A model generated the notes under the pieces. That model did not search any database. It worked only from the letters and a program-made list of their open reading frames with translations, and was not told the origin of the DNA. The position numbers and the translations under genes were made by a program. Below are positions 28,294-36,818 of a stretch of DNA of 64,000 nt, in pieces (position 1 is the stretch's first letter; every line of letters starts with the position of its first letter). Source of the DNA: Lichenicola cladoniae (GTDB lineage Bacteria > Pseudomonadota > Alphaproteobacteria > Acetobacterales > Acetobacteraceae); NCBI RefSeq assembly GCF_013201075.1, contig NZ_CP053708.1, positions 1,553,501-1,617,500 on the forward strand, read 5' to 3'.

Positions 28294-29037
28294 CTACTGC
28301 AGGTCGACGCCGCCGCTGACCGCCTGGTAGGTGGCGATTGCCAGCGTCAACGGCTCGAACGGTTTGGTGATCACGAACGCCGGCTCGACCGCTTCGCCGG
28401 TCAGCAGCCGCTCCGGATAGGCGGTCACGAAGATCACAGGTGCATAATGATGCTTGAGGATCCGGCTGACCGCCGACGTGCCGTCCCCACCAAGCCCGAG
28501 GTTGATGTCGGCGAGGATCAGGCCCGGCTTCGTGGCCTGCGCCAGCCGCACCGCATCGGCCTCCGTCGAGGCTACGCCAACGACACGATGGCCGCAGCCC
28601 TGCACCAGCTCCTCGATATCCATCGCGATGATCGGCTCGTCCTCGATGATCAGCACGTCGGTGGCAGCCGATGCACGCAGGCGCTCGCGCGCATCGCCGA
28701 GCTGGGTGACCGCATCGGCAAGATCGAGTGTCACGATTGGGGCCGCATCCTCGATCGGTACTTCCTCGAGTGCGGTGAGCAGCAGCAGTTGCCGCTGCTT
28801 CGAGTTCAGCCCGTCGACCAGCGACGGCAGGGTGGAAATGCCGGCATCGAAACGCCGCGTGACCCAATGATAGAGGCCGTAGCGGGGCGTCAGCGTATCG
28901 TCGGTCGACGCGAGCATCTCGCGCAGGCTTTCCGCGACCAGCAAATCGCCGCGTGGTTGGCTTCCGGTAAGGGCACGGGCATAACGTCGTGCATAAGGAA
29001 GAGCGCGGAGTAGATCATCGCGCCGCGTGCTGGCCAT
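28294..29037 (-). CDS. phyR: General stress response regulator PhyR (sigma-like + receiver)
   Basis: PhyR is the anti-anti-sigma factor of the alphaproteobacterial general stress response: when phosphorylated, its sigma-like domain captures NepR and frees EcfG. The 247-residue protein has the expected order: an N-terminal EcfG-like domain (LLRALPYARRYARALTGSQ ... LPSLVDGLNSKQRQLLLLTALEEVPIEDAA) and a C-terminal receiver (VLIIEDEPIIAMDIEELV, phospho-Asp in LILADINLGLGGDG, Thr in VIFVTAYP, Lys in FVITKPFEP). ATG 29037 gives the normal PhyR start. It is divergent from the first ECF gene with very little room between them, and upstream of glgE in the same direction. Identity is certain from domain order and the neighbouring nepR and ecfG. 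Confidence 0.96.
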   Translation of the reverse strand: MASTRRDDLLRALPYARRYARALTGSQPRGDLLVAESLREMLASTDDTLTPRYGLYHWVTRRFDAGISTLPSLVDGLNSKQRQLLLLTALEEVPIEDAAPIVTLDLADAVTQLGDARERLRASAATDVLIIEDEPIIAMDIEELVQGCGHRVVGVASTEADAVRLAQATKPGLILADINLGLGGDGTSAVSRILKHHYAPVIFVTAYPERLLTGEAVEPAFVITKPFEPLTLAIATYQAVSGGVDLQ

Positions 29038-29072
29038 CAATCGTTTCTCTCTGGATAGGAATTGGATTGCAG

Positions 29073-29684
29073 GTGGATGATCTGCCGGACGAGCCGAAGC
29101 CCCGCCCGGAGCTGGAGCTTGAAGGGACCGGACCGCACAAGACCCTCGTGCATCAGAACCGTGGCCGCCATGTGGCGCCGACGCAGGCCCTCGGGGCGGA
29201 TGTGCACGACCAGATGTCCGGGCTGCTGCCCGACCTGCGCGCATTCGCCCGGTTCCTGACCCGGGATGTGACGGCCGCAGACGACCTCGTGCAGGACACG
29301 GTCGTCCGCGCGCTGGCGGCGCATGCGTCCTTCCAGCCGGGGACCAACCTGAAAGCCTGGCTGTTCACGATCGAGCGCAACGCCTTCTATGAACAGATGC
29401 GCCGGAAGCGGCGCGAGGTCCGGCTGCTGAGCGAGCAGATGCCGGTCGTCGAGCCGCAGTCGCCGGAGGCGTATCGGCGAGGGGACCTGTCGGACCTGCA
29501 GCGCGTGTTGTGGACGTTGCCGCCGCTTCTGCGCGAGGCGCTGGTCCTGGTCGGGGCGCAGGAGCTGAGCCACGAGGAAGCCGCCAGGATCTGCGGCGTT
29601 CCGGTCGGCACCATGAAGGCTCGCGTCTCGCGGGCCCGCAGCCAGCTTGCCCGCACCATGGGTGACGGACGTACCGAAGGCTGA
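29073..29684 (+). CDS. ecfG: EcfG family (ECF15) RNA polymerase sigma factor
   Basis: General stress sigma factor, normally held by NepR and released through PhyR. Region 2 is seen as LRAFARFLTRDVTAADDLVQDTVVRAL, FQPGTNLKAWLFTIERNAFY and RRKRREV, the classic EcfG wording; region 4 as LPPLLREALVLVGAQELSHEEAA with CGVPVGTMKARVSRARSQL. The start is uncertain: GTG 29073 gives 203 residues with codon use that looks coding, TTG 29067 is possible, and ATG 29214 (MSGLLPDLRAF) gives a 157-residue core of normal ECF length and would leave 176 bases for the divergent promoters. No consensus GGAAC-CGTT site is visible before it. One of two EcfG-type sigma factors in the locus. Confidence 0.9.
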   Translation: MDDLPDEPKPRPELELEGTGPHKTLVHQNRGRHVAPTQALGADVHDQMSGLLPDLRAFARFLTRDVTAADDLVQDTVVRALAAHASFQPGTNLKAWLFTIERNAFYEQMRRKRREVRLLSEQMPVVEPQSPEAYRRGDLSDLQRVLWTLPPLLREALVLVGAQELSHEEAARICGVPVGTMKARVSRARSQLARTMGDGRTEG

Positions 29685-30097
29685 AACCGGCGTGGCCGCC
29701 GAACGGCAGGCATTGCCGTGACGATGATCGACTATCGCTGCCTCCCTCGATCGGCGGACGGTCACAGGGCGACGCACCACGCGCCGGCTGATCCCGCCCT
29801 GGTTCGGCTGTGCCTGCTCGGTCACCCGGTATGTCCCGGCCATTATCCCGCCGGTCCATGGCCATTCAGGCGGACGCTAGGCCGGAACCAGCACGGTTGC
29901 GTTTCCTGCGGCGTGTGTAAAGGCTTGCTCCAAACCGGGCCACTCTACAACTCGCCGCCGATGACTTTCCTGCTCTTCGGGCACGGTTTTCCGCTGTTCG
30001 AACAGCCGCCCGGCACGCACGCTCGCCCGGCGTTCATTTTTTCAAACCCATGCAACTCTCCCGTTTCCGCGTTCATTGCTCGGGCAGATTAGGAGAC
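29685..30097. other. 413-base region between the two ECF sigma genes
   Basis: No gene is supported here. The right part (about 30000-30090) is locally AT-richer with a run of T near 30036 and probably holds the promoter of the second sigma gene, but neither a full sigma-70 pair nor a GGAAC-N16/17-CGTT site could be read; GGAAC at 29884 has CGTT only 11 bases later. Confidence 0.35.
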
Positions 30098-30694
30098 ATG
30101 TGCACCATGGCGAACAGCTTCCACGACCAGGTCATCACCATTCTCCCAAAGCTTCGCGTGCAGGCGCTGGCGCTGACACGCAATCGGGCCGCGGCCGAGG
30201 ATCTGGTGCAGGATGCGGTTTGCAACGCATTGTCGGCTCAGAACAGCTTCATCCCCGGCACGAATTTCCCGGCCTGGATGCACCGCATCCTTCGCAACCG
30301 GTTCATCTCCAACCTGCGCAAGCGCCGGGACACGACCGACATCGACGATGTGCCGGCGTCGGCGTTCGCGACCGAGGCGCCGCATGAGGATCGTCTCGCA
30401 CTCAAGGATCTCAGCAAGGCGATGACTCGCCTGCCGGCAGACCAGCGTGAGGCGTTGATCATGGTCGTGGTCCAGGGGATGAGCTACGAGAACCTTGCCG
30501 AAGCGACGGGTTGCGCAGTCGGTACGGCGAAAAGCCGGGTGTTTCGCGCACGTCGTCAGCTGGAGACCTGGTTGATGGGCGAGGTTCCCGAGCGGGCCGA
30601 CGACCGTGCCGCTGCTGCGCGGGCGAGCGCGATCAGCAGGGCGATGGATGCGCGTCTGCTGGAGGCAAGCCGGGCCGGACGTGTTACATACTGA
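30098..30694 (+). CDS. Second EcfG-like (ECF15) sigma factor
   Basis: A 198-residue ECF sigma factor, clearly a paralogue of the one encoded just upstream but more divergent. Region 2: LPKLRVQALALTRNRAAAEDLVQDAVCNAL, FIPGTNFPAWMHRILRNRFISNLRKRRDT; region 4: LPADQREALIMVVVQGMSYENLAEATGCAVGTAKSRVFRARRQLETWL. A 35-residue Ala/Arg-rich tail follows. AGGAG precedes the start, but lies too close to ATG 30098 and rather far from ATG 30107, so either may be used. It is followed by nepR after a hairpin/promoter element. It may be the main NepR-bound sigma of the locus or an accessory EcfG with its own regulon; the sequence alone does not decide. Confidence 0.9.
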   Translation: MCTMANSFHDQVITILPKLRVQALALTRNRAAAEDLVQDAVCNALSAQNSFIPGTNFPAWMHRILRNRFISNLRKRRDTTDIDDVPASAFATEAPHEDRLALKDLSKAMTRLPADQREALIMVVVQGMSYENLAEATGCAVGTAKSRVFRARRQLETWLMGEVPERADDRAAAARASAISRAMDARLLEASRAGRVTY

Positions 30695-30740
30695 TACGTC
30701 GTCGTTATGACGCGATTGGAAGTCATATCGGTGCTATGAT

Positions 30741-30765
30741 GGAACGGGCCCGGTAAGGGCCCGTT
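30741..30765 (+). promoter_or_regulatory. GGAAC-N16-CGTT element upstream of nepR, also a hairpin
   Basis: GGAAC (30741-30745) and CGTT (30762-30765) are 16 bases apart, matching the sigma-EcfG consensus and predicting a start near 30773, about 40 bases before nepR. The same bases form a perfect 9-bp stem, AACGGGCCC-ggtaa-GGGCCCGTT (30743-30765), that could end the upstream sigma transcript, though no T-run follows. Promoter and attenuating hairpin are both possible, and NepR autoregulation by EcfG is common in the class. Confidence 0.55.
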
Positions 30766-30813
30766 ATCATATTCTTGAGCGCTCGATTTCAGTTCCTGGG
30801 ATGATTTAGGTTG

Positions 30814-30999
30814 ATGACGCCAGCGAACGACAAGCCTCCACTCGGGCGTTCGCAACTCCCTCCGAAAAAGAAACGCAGGACCGACAGTGCGTTCGATCAG
30901 TGGCTGCAGCGGGGGCTTCATCAGATGTTCGACGATGTTGCCAACGAGCCCGTGCCCGAGGATCTCCTCAAGCTAATCGAGGATGATCGCGAGCCCTGA
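30814..30999 (+). CDS. nepR: Anti-sigma factor NepR
   Basis: A 61-residue protein. NepR binds EcfG in unstressed cells and is titrated away by phosphorylated PhyR. The conserved NepR helix-loop-helix is clear: FDQWLQRGLHQMFDDVANEPVPEDLLKLIED, where the DDVxxEPVPxxLLxLI pattern defines the family. A basic N-terminus (PPKKKRR) precedes it. ATG 30814 is preceded by TAGG; a TTG lies one codon upstream. It is located between the second sigma gene and the sensor kinase, probably co-transcribed with the latter because the kinase ATG follows its stop by a single base. Confidence 0.93.
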   Translation: MTPANDKPPLGRSQLPPKKKRRTDSAFDQWLQRGLHQMFDDVANEPVPEDLLKLIEDDREP

Positions 31000-31000
31000 C

Positions 31001-32794
31001 ATGGGGTTGTCCCGACTGGAGCGGCTGCGTCATGGCGGATCGCGCGGCAGACACCTGCATCGACTGCTCGACAGCGTCAGCACCCGTCTCGTGGCGCTCA
31101 TCATGCTGTCGGTCCTGCCGCTTGCAGCTCTGGCATCGCTGCTCGCTTGGCATAATTACGAAACGACGCGCGACGCCAGCCTGAGCCGGGCAGGAGTGGT
31201 GGCCGAGGCCCTCACCATCCAGTCCGCGCAGCAGATTGCCGATACCGAAAGAATGCTGCGCGCACTCTCGCATCAGCCCGGATTGCAGGACCCCCTGCAA
31301 TGCACCGAACTGCTGCGTCTCGCGAAGGTCCTGAAGACCGCGCCGCTGATCAGCCTCAGGCTGATGAACACCGATGGTGCGGTGGTCTGCGGAGAGCCCG
31401 TCACCAGCGTCGTCCACCGCGACACGGCACGACCGGCCGTAAAGAGCGAAGCGCCCGTCCGCGACACGATCACCCTGCGGCCGGTGCTGCATGGGTATGA
31501 CGGCCACGGCCGTGCGCTGCTCCGACTGTCGCTGGACGCGATGGGTCCTGCGGGAGCCGGCATACTCGTCGCCGAGATGCCGCTCGGATGGGCCCGTGCC
31601 GAGGTCGACGATGCCGGCCTCTGGCATTCGCTGATGGGCCCGGCCGGGGAGACCGAGGCATGGCTGATCGGCTCCGACGGCAGCCGTGTCCCACTGTGCC
31701 GCGATTGCGGCTGGTCGATGGGCCGCAGAGGTGTGGTCTCGAAAGCATACGACGCGGGCAGCTACCTCAAGCGAAACATGATCGGCGACATCTCCCTGCT
31801 GATCACCACGGTGCCCAGCAAGCAGGAAAGTCTTGCCCGGGCGACCTTCCTCTGGCGGGTGCTTGCGATCGTCTCGCTCCTGGCAGCCGGGATGGCCGCC
31901 GTCGCGATGGGCGCCAACATCCTGATCGTCGCGCCACTCCGCGCGATCACCCATTCGGTTACCGAGTGGCGACGCGCCGGGGCCTATGACCCTCGTCATA
32001 CGCGGCTGACCCCGATCGAACTCAGGCAGCTCTCGCGAGCCTTCACCCAGGCGACGCGGACGCTGAACGCGCATGAGGAGCGCCTGGAGAAAGCCGAGGC
32101 CAAGCAGGAGCTGCTGATCAAGGAAATCCACCATCGGGTGAAGAACAACCTGCAGATCATCGCCTCGCTGCTGAACCTGCAGGCCAACCGGATCCGCCAG
32201 CCGGAAGCCAAGGCCGAGTTCGCATCCGCCCGTGACCGGGTACGCGCGCTGGCGACGCTGCACCGCTATCTCTACTCCGAGGGCGAGATGCACACGTTGA
32301 ACATGCGTTCGTTCCTCCTTGAGCTATGCGGCCAGCTGTTTCAGGCGATCGGCGAGAAGGAAGGTCGGCGGATCAGGCTCGACATCGAGGCACCGGAGAT
32401 CGTGATGTCCACCGACCAGGCGGTTCCGCTGGCCCTGGTGGTGACCGAGGCGGTCAGCAACGCCATCAAGTACGCCTTTCCGGGTGGGCGCAGCGGCGTG
32501 GTGTCGGTGCGGCTGGCCGAGGAGACGACCGGTATCGCCACGCTGGTGATCGAGGATGATGGCGTCGGGATCCCGGCTGGACGGGCCGAGACCGAGGCCG
32601 GGATTCGCGACGGGCTGGGCATCCAGCTGATCCGCGGCTTCGCGCGCCAGCTCGGCGCGACGCTGGAGGTGGTGGAGGGCGAGCCCGGTTCCGACATCAA
32701 GACGACCGGCACCCGTTACACGCTGCAGGTGCCGCTGCACCCCAAGGTCGAGACCTATTCGGGACCGGACGAGGCCGAAGGAGCATCGGTCTAG
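31001..32794 (+). CDS. Membrane sensor kinase, HisKA_2 family (PhyK-like)
   Basis: A 597-residue histidine kinase, by position the likely phosphodonor of PhyR. Layout: transmembrane helix about residues 30-55 (LVALIMLSVLPLAALASLLAW), a periplasmic sensor of some 220 residues with a CxxC pair (PLCRDCGW), second transmembrane helix (VLAIVSLLAAGMAAVAMGANIL), HAMP-like linker, then the HisKA_2 phospho-acceptor EIHHRVKNNLQIIASLLNLQ and an HATPase with the N box VTEAVSNAIKYAF and G box GDGVGIPAG-type sequence (DDGVGIPAGRAE, DGLGIQLIRGF). ATG 31001 follows the nepR stop by one base; an in-frame ATG at 30983 overlapping nepR is an alternative. PhyK-type kinases of this class are the known PhyR partners; the sensed signal is unknown. 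Confidence 0.88.
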   Translation: MGLSRLERLRHGGSRGRHLHRLLDSVSTRLVALIMLSVLPLAALASLLAWHNYETTRDASLSRAGVVAEALTIQSAQQIADTERMLRALSHQPGLQDPLQCTELLRLAKVLKTAPLISLRLMNTDGAVVCGEPVTSVVHRDTARPAVKSEAPVRDTITLRPVLHGYDGHGRALLRLSLDAMGPAGAGILVAEMPLGWARAEVDDAGLWHSLMGPAGETEAWLIGSDGSRVPLCRDCGWSMGRRGVVSKAYDAGSYLKRNMIGDISLLITTVPSKQESLARATFLWRVLAIVSLLAAGMAAVAMGANILIVAPLRAITHSVTEWRRAGAYDPRHTRLTPIELRQLSRAFTQATRTLNAHEERLEKAEAKQELLIKEIHHRVKNNLQIIASLLNLQANRIRQPEAKAEFASARDRVRALATLHRYLYSEGEMHTLNMRSFLLELCGQLFQAIGEKEGRRIRLDIEAPEIVMSTDQAVPLALVVTEAVSNAIKYAFPGGRSGVVSVRLAEETTGIATLVIEDDGVGIPAGRAETEAGIRDGLGIQLIRGFARQLGATLEVVEGEPGSDIKTTGTRYTLQVPLHPKVETYSGPDEAEGASV

Positions 32795-32879
32795 CCACGG
32801 CTCCGGAAGCATGAACATTAATCAAGAATGCCTTGAGGGCCTGGGCATCCTCCGCCGGCATCTCTAGATCGGCAGGGTG

Positions 32880-34655
32880 ATGACCGCCAACCGAACACTC
32901 ATCCGCGCCTGGTCGCGCACCCAGTCCCGGATCGGCAGGCGTCAGGCGATGCCGGCGATCCTGTTCGGCCTTGCCTCGACGGCCCTCGCCATCGGCCAGG
33001 CCTGGTGCATTGCCGTGATACTGGCCCACGCCCTGGCCTGGGCGTTTGCCGGCAACAAGCACGTCGTGCCCCCGCCCGGTTGGGAGCTGGTCGTCCTGTT
33101 CGGGCTGCTGGCCCTGATGCGGGCCGGGCTGCAGATCCAGCAGGAAACCCGCGCGGCTGCCACCGCCTCCGCGTCACGCCGGCGCCTGCGCGGCGAAGCC
33201 CTTGCGGCGGTGCTGGCCGAAGGCCCGTCACTGCTGCGCCGCCAGCACAGCGGCGCATTGACCGCCCTGCTGGTCGACCGGATCGAGGCGCTGGACGGAT
33301 TCTTCGGACGATGGATTCCCGCGGCGACGCTGGCGATGCTGTCTCCCGGCCTGGTGCTGCTGGTCGTGCTGGTCGTGCAGCCTCGGGCGGCACTGGTCCT
33401 GCTGTTGTGCGGCCTGGCGGTCCCGGTTTCGCAGGCGGTGTTCGGGATCGGCGCGGCGGTAGCGTCACGGCGTCAGTTCATGGCGATGAGCCGCCTGCAG
33501 GCGCGCTTCCTCGACCGTATCCGCGGGATCGCCACGATCGTGCTGGCCGGGCGCGCCGACGACGAGGCCGACCGCCTCGGCATAGCAGCCGATGAGTTGC
33601 GCCAGCGCACCATGCGTGTGCTGCGGGTTGCATTCCTGTCATCCGCAGCCCTGGATTGTGCGCTTGCAGTCGCCCTGGTGGTGATCGCACTTCTGGATGG
33701 GAGGGCGTTGCTGGCCGGAGGCTCCACCGTGTCATGGGTCGGCGCCCTGCTCCTGCCGCGCTCGCTGTTCGCGCTGCTCCTGGTGCCCGAGTTTTTCGCC
33801 CCGCTCCGCAGTTTCGCGCTCGCCTACCAGGACCGCATGCAGGCGGCGGGTGCCGCCGAAGCGCTGGATGACCTGGCCCCGCGCGATCGCGCCGGCCAGC
33901 GTCTCGACGCCGCACAAATCCCGCCGCAAGTCTCGCCGCCGCCGGTTCGCACGGTTGCCGCGAACGGGGTCAGCGTGGCCTTCGAAGGGGTATCCTTTGC
34001 CTGGGACGCCGCGCGCGGTCTGGCCCTCGACGACGTCAGCTTCCGTATTCCCGCCCAGGAAACCATGGTGCTGGCCGGTCCCTCGGGCAGCGGCAAGTCC
34101 ACCATCATCGAGATGCTGCTCGGCTTCGTCAGTCCCGACGAGGGCCGGATCACCCTGAACGGCGCCGACCTGGCCTCTATCGTGCCGGAGGCGCTGTCGC
34201 GCATGACGTCCTGGATCGGCCAGCGACCGCTGCTGTTCGCCGGCTCGGTGCGGGACAACGTGCTGTTCGCGCGCCCCGACGCCTCGGATGCGGACCTGGC
34301 CGCCGCCCTGCGTGCGGCTGCGATGGACGAATTCGTGGCCCAGCTTCCCGCAGGGCTCGACACCGTCATCGGCGAGGGCGGCTACGGCCTGTCCGGCGGG
34401 CAGGCGCAGCGTGTGGCGATCGCCCGGGCCTTCCTGCGCAATGCGCCGCTGCTGCTGCTGGACGAGCCGACCGCGCACCTCGATCCGGTCACCGAGAAGG
34501 AGATACTGGACAGCCTGCGCCGCCTGGCAGTCGGCCGCACGGTGTTGCTGGCCAGCCATTCGTCGGCGGCCCACGCTTTTCTCGGCCGGCGCCTGGATCT
34601 CGCCCAGGGCCGTATCGTCCGCCCGCCCGCCTACACCCAGGAAGCCAGCGTATGA
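32880..34655 (+). CDS. cydD: Thiol reductant ABC exporter subunit CydD
   Basis: CydD pairs with CydC to export glutathione and cysteine to the periplasm, needed to assemble cytochrome bd. The 591-residue protein has an ABC transmembrane domain of about six helices (ILFGLASTALAIGQAWCIAVILAHAL, AATLAMLSPGLVLLVVLVVQ and others) and a C-terminal ATPase: Walker A AGPSGSGKSTIIEMLL, Q-loop near SWIGQRPLLFAGSVRDNV, signature LSGGQAQRVAIARAFL, Walker B LLLLDEPTAHLD, switch His in LLASHSSAAH. Start: ATG 32880, with GTG one codon earlier. It overlaps cydC by four bases (ATGA). cydAB is not in the window, so the bd oxidase lies elsewhere. Confidence 0.92.
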   Translation: MTANRTLIRAWSRTQSRIGRRQAMPAILFGLASTALAIGQAWCIAVILAHALAWAFAGNKHVVPPPGWELVVLFGLLALMRAGLQIQQETRAAATASASRRRLRGEALAAVLAEGPSLLRRQHSGALTALLVDRIEALDGFFGRWIPAATLAMLSPGLVLLVVLVVQPRAALVLLLCGLAVPVSQAVFGIGAAVASRRQFMAMSRLQARFLDRIRGIATIVLAGRADDEADRLGIAADELRQRTMRVLRVAFLSSAALDCALAVALVVIALLDGRALLAGGSTVSWVGALLLPRSLFALLLVPEFFAPLRSFALAYQDRMQAAGAAEALDDLAPRDRAGQRLDAAQIPPQVSPPPVRTVAANGVSVAFEGVSFAWDAARGLALDDVSFRIPAQETMVLAGPSGSGKSTIIEMLLGFVSPDEGRITLNGADLASIVPEALSRMTSWIGQRPLLFAGSVRDNVLFARPDASDADLAAALRAAAMDEFVAQLPAGLDTVIGEGGYGLSGGQAQRVAIARAFLRNAPLLLLDEPTAHLDPVTEKEILDSLRRLAVGRTVLLASHSSAAHAFLGRRLDLAQGRIVRPPAYTQEASV

Positions 34656-36340
34656 GCGACCTCGCGGATCATGATTCCGGCACGTCCGGCCAGGGCCTGC
34701 GTCCAATACTGACCATCCTCTCGCTCTGGCGTCGCCGTGCGCCCGGGCTGGTGATCGGGCTGATCGTCTCCGTGCTGGCATTCGGGTTCGGGCTGGCCCT
34801 GCTCGGTGCATCCGGCTTGCGGCTGGCCGGGACCGGTGCGGGGATCGTCCTCGCCTCCGCCCTGCTGCTGCGCCTGCTCGGCGTCGGCAGGGTGGTGCTC
34901 CGCTACGGCGAACGCCTCACGACGCATGACGCGATGTTTCGGGCGCTGGCCGATCTCAGGGTCTGGTTCTTCCGGAAACTGGCACGCAGCGCCGCTGGCG
35001 GCCTCGGCTTCCGCCGCTCGGGCGACCTGCTCTCCCGGATGGTCGGCGATGTCGAGGCGCTTGACGGGCTCTACTTGCGTATCCTGGTGCCGCTGGCCGG
35101 CGGGCTCGTGGCACTGCCGATCGTGTTCCTGCTGGCGCTGCATCATGGGCTCGGGCTTGCACTGGTGCTGGCGCTCCTGTTCGTGCTGGCGGCGTTCGTG
35201 TTGCCGTTCCTTGCCGGCCGGCTGGTAAATCACGACTCGGCCGCACTGGCCGGGCGGTCGGCGCGCCTGCGCGTCTCGGTGCTGGATCTGGTCAGCGGAC
35301 TGCGCGAGGTGCGCGCCTTCAATGCGGAGGGTCGCATGCTTGCCGGCCTACAGGCGCGCGAATCCGCGCTGCTGTCGCTGCAGCAGACCCTCGCGCACCG
35401 CAACGCGGTGGCTGGCGCCGCGTCGTTCCTGTGCCAGCAGCTCGCCGTGGTGGTCGTGCTGGCGTCGGTCGCCGGCCTGGCGTTCGGCCGGATGAACCCG
35501 ATCTTCGCGACGCTGCTGCTGTTCGTGCTGTTCGCCTGCTTCGAGATCGTCGGCGGCCTGACCAGGGCCGGAGCATTGGCGGGCCATGTCGCCCATGCGG
35601 CCGGGCGCGTCGTCGGCGTCGATGCCGGGATTGCCCCGCCTGTCCCGGCAGTGGCTCCGGCAACACCGAGCGGGCACGCGTTGCGGTTCCGCGATGTCGG
35701 GTTTCGCTGGCAGCCGGACCGCCCGCCGGTCTTCGAGCACCTGACGCTGGACATACCGCAGGGCGCGCGCATCGCGGTGCTTGGACCGTCCGGATCGGGC
35801 AAGTCCAGCCTTGCGGCGCTGCTGCTCCGGGTGGCGGCGCCGCAGACCGGTGCGATCAGCCTCGGCGGCGTCGATCTGGCCGAACTGGACGAGGCGACGC
35901 TCCGCTCCAGCATCGCCTGGCTGAGCCAGTCCACCCATCTGTTCGACGATACGATCCGGGCCAACCTGCTGCTCGGCCGTCCGGGTGCGACGGATGCCGA
36001 ACTCTGGCAGGCGCTCGACCAGGCTGCAGTCGGCGACGTGGTGCGCGGGCTGCCCGATACGCTCGATAACTGGCTGGGCGAAGGCGGCGCCGGTCTGTCG
36101 GGCGGGCAGGGACGACGGATCGCGCTGGCGCGCACACTGCTTTCGCCGGCACCGATCCTGATCCTGGACGAGCCCGGCGCAGGACTCGATGCCGAGACCG
36201 AGCAGGCCTTCCTGGCCACGCTGAACACCGTGGCGGCCGGTCGGACCGTCATCCTGATCGCGCATCGCCTGACGGGCGTGGAACGGCTGGACCGGATCTG
36301 GCGTCTGTCCAATGGAATCGCGACCGCCGCGGCCGGCTGA
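34652..36340 (+). CDS. cydC: Thiol reductant ABC exporter subunit CydC
   Basis: Partner of CydD; 562 residues, an ABC half-transporter. The membrane domain shows LVIGLIVSVLAFGFGLALLGASG and the CydC-type RVVLRYGERLTTHDAMFRALADLRVWFF, which separates CydC from other exporters. The ATPase has Walker A GPSGSGKSSLAALLL, WLSQSTHLFDDTIRANLLL, signature LSGGQGRRIALARTLL, Walker B ILILDEPGAGLD and switch His LIAHRLTGVERLD. The start overlaps the cydD stop. It acts in the inner membrane as a CydDC heterodimer. Confidence 0.93.
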   Translation: MSDLADHDSGTSGQGLRPILTILSLWRRRAPGLVIGLIVSVLAFGFGLALLGASGLRLAGTGAGIVLASALLLRLLGVGRVVLRYGERLTTHDAMFRALADLRVWFFRKLARSAAGGLGFRRSGDLLSRMVGDVEALDGLYLRILVPLAGGLVALPIVFLLALHHGLGLALVLALLFVLAAFVLPFLAGRLVNHDSAALAGRSARLRVSVLDLVSGLREVRAFNAEGRMLAGLQARESALLSLQQTLAHRNAVAGAASFLCQQLAVVVVLASVAGLAFGRMNPIFATLLLFVLFACFEIVGGLTRAGALAGHVAHAAGRVVGVDAGIAPPVPAVAPATPSGHALRFRDVGFRWQPDRPPVFEHLTLDIPQGARIAVLGPSGSGKSSLAALLLRVAAPQTGAISLGGVDLAELDEATLRSSIAWLSQSTHLFDDTIRANLLLGRPGATDAELWQALDQAAVGDVVRGLPDTLDNWLGEGGAGLSGGQGRRIALARTLLSPAPILILDEPGAGLDAETEQAFLATLNTVAAGRTVILIAHRLTGVERLDRIWRLSNGIATAAAG

Positions 36341-36425
36341 AGTGCGCCCGCGCGCTCGCTCCGCATTGACGCTCAGCCCCCCTTGGCGGCACCTGTATCC
36401 GCAACAACTTCGGAACTGAGACCCC

Positions 36426-36818
36426 ATGCGTCGCCTGTCATGTCTTGTCGGATTCTGCCTGTTGTCGGGCTGCGCCACCTTTGACGGTGCGCCGGACACC
36501 GTCGGACGGAAGTACGTCGTATTCTTCACGAAGGGATCGGCGTCGATCACCGGATCCGGAACTGGCGTCGTGTCGCATGCGGCGATTGCTGCGAAGCGAA
36601 GTGCCGATTACTCCGTGCTGGTCGAAGGCTATGCCGCCGCCAACGGTGATCACGACTCGGAGGTTCTGCTGTCGCACGCACGGACCGAGGCAGTCGCTGC
36701 CGCGCTCCGGGCCGACGGTGTGGAAGGGTCTCGCATTCACGAGGATCCACGGCCGCCGTCCAACGAGGATCGTGGCGTTGCCGCGCGCCGGGTCGAAATC
36801 GGCTTCGTCTCCCCCTGA
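36426..36818 (+). CDS. Small OmpA-like lipoprotein
   Basis: A 130-residue putative lipoprotein. The signal peptide ends with a lipobox LLSGC (Cys16), so the mature protein should be lipid-anchored. The remainder resembles a short OmpA C-terminal (peptidoglycan-binding) domain: YVVFFTKGSASIT at the start, VEGYAAANGDHDSEVLLSHARTEAVAAALRADGV in the middle and RGVAARRVEIGF at the end, where the paired Asp and Arg positions of OmpA domains are approximately kept. It probably binds the cell wall under the outer membrane. The stop codon overlaps the putative CTG start of recQ. Family is plausible; exact role unknown. Confidence 0.75.
   Translation: MRRLSCLVGFCLLSGCATFDGAPDTVGRKYVVFFTKGSASITGSGTGVVSHAAIAAKRSADYSVLVEGYAAANGDHDSEVLLSHARTEAVAAALRADGVEGSRIHEDPRPPSNEDRGVAARRVEIGFVSP

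Noticed and set aside
29884..29904. GGAAC followed by CGTT between the sigma genes
   Set aside because: Spacing is 11 bases, too short for an EcfG promoter.
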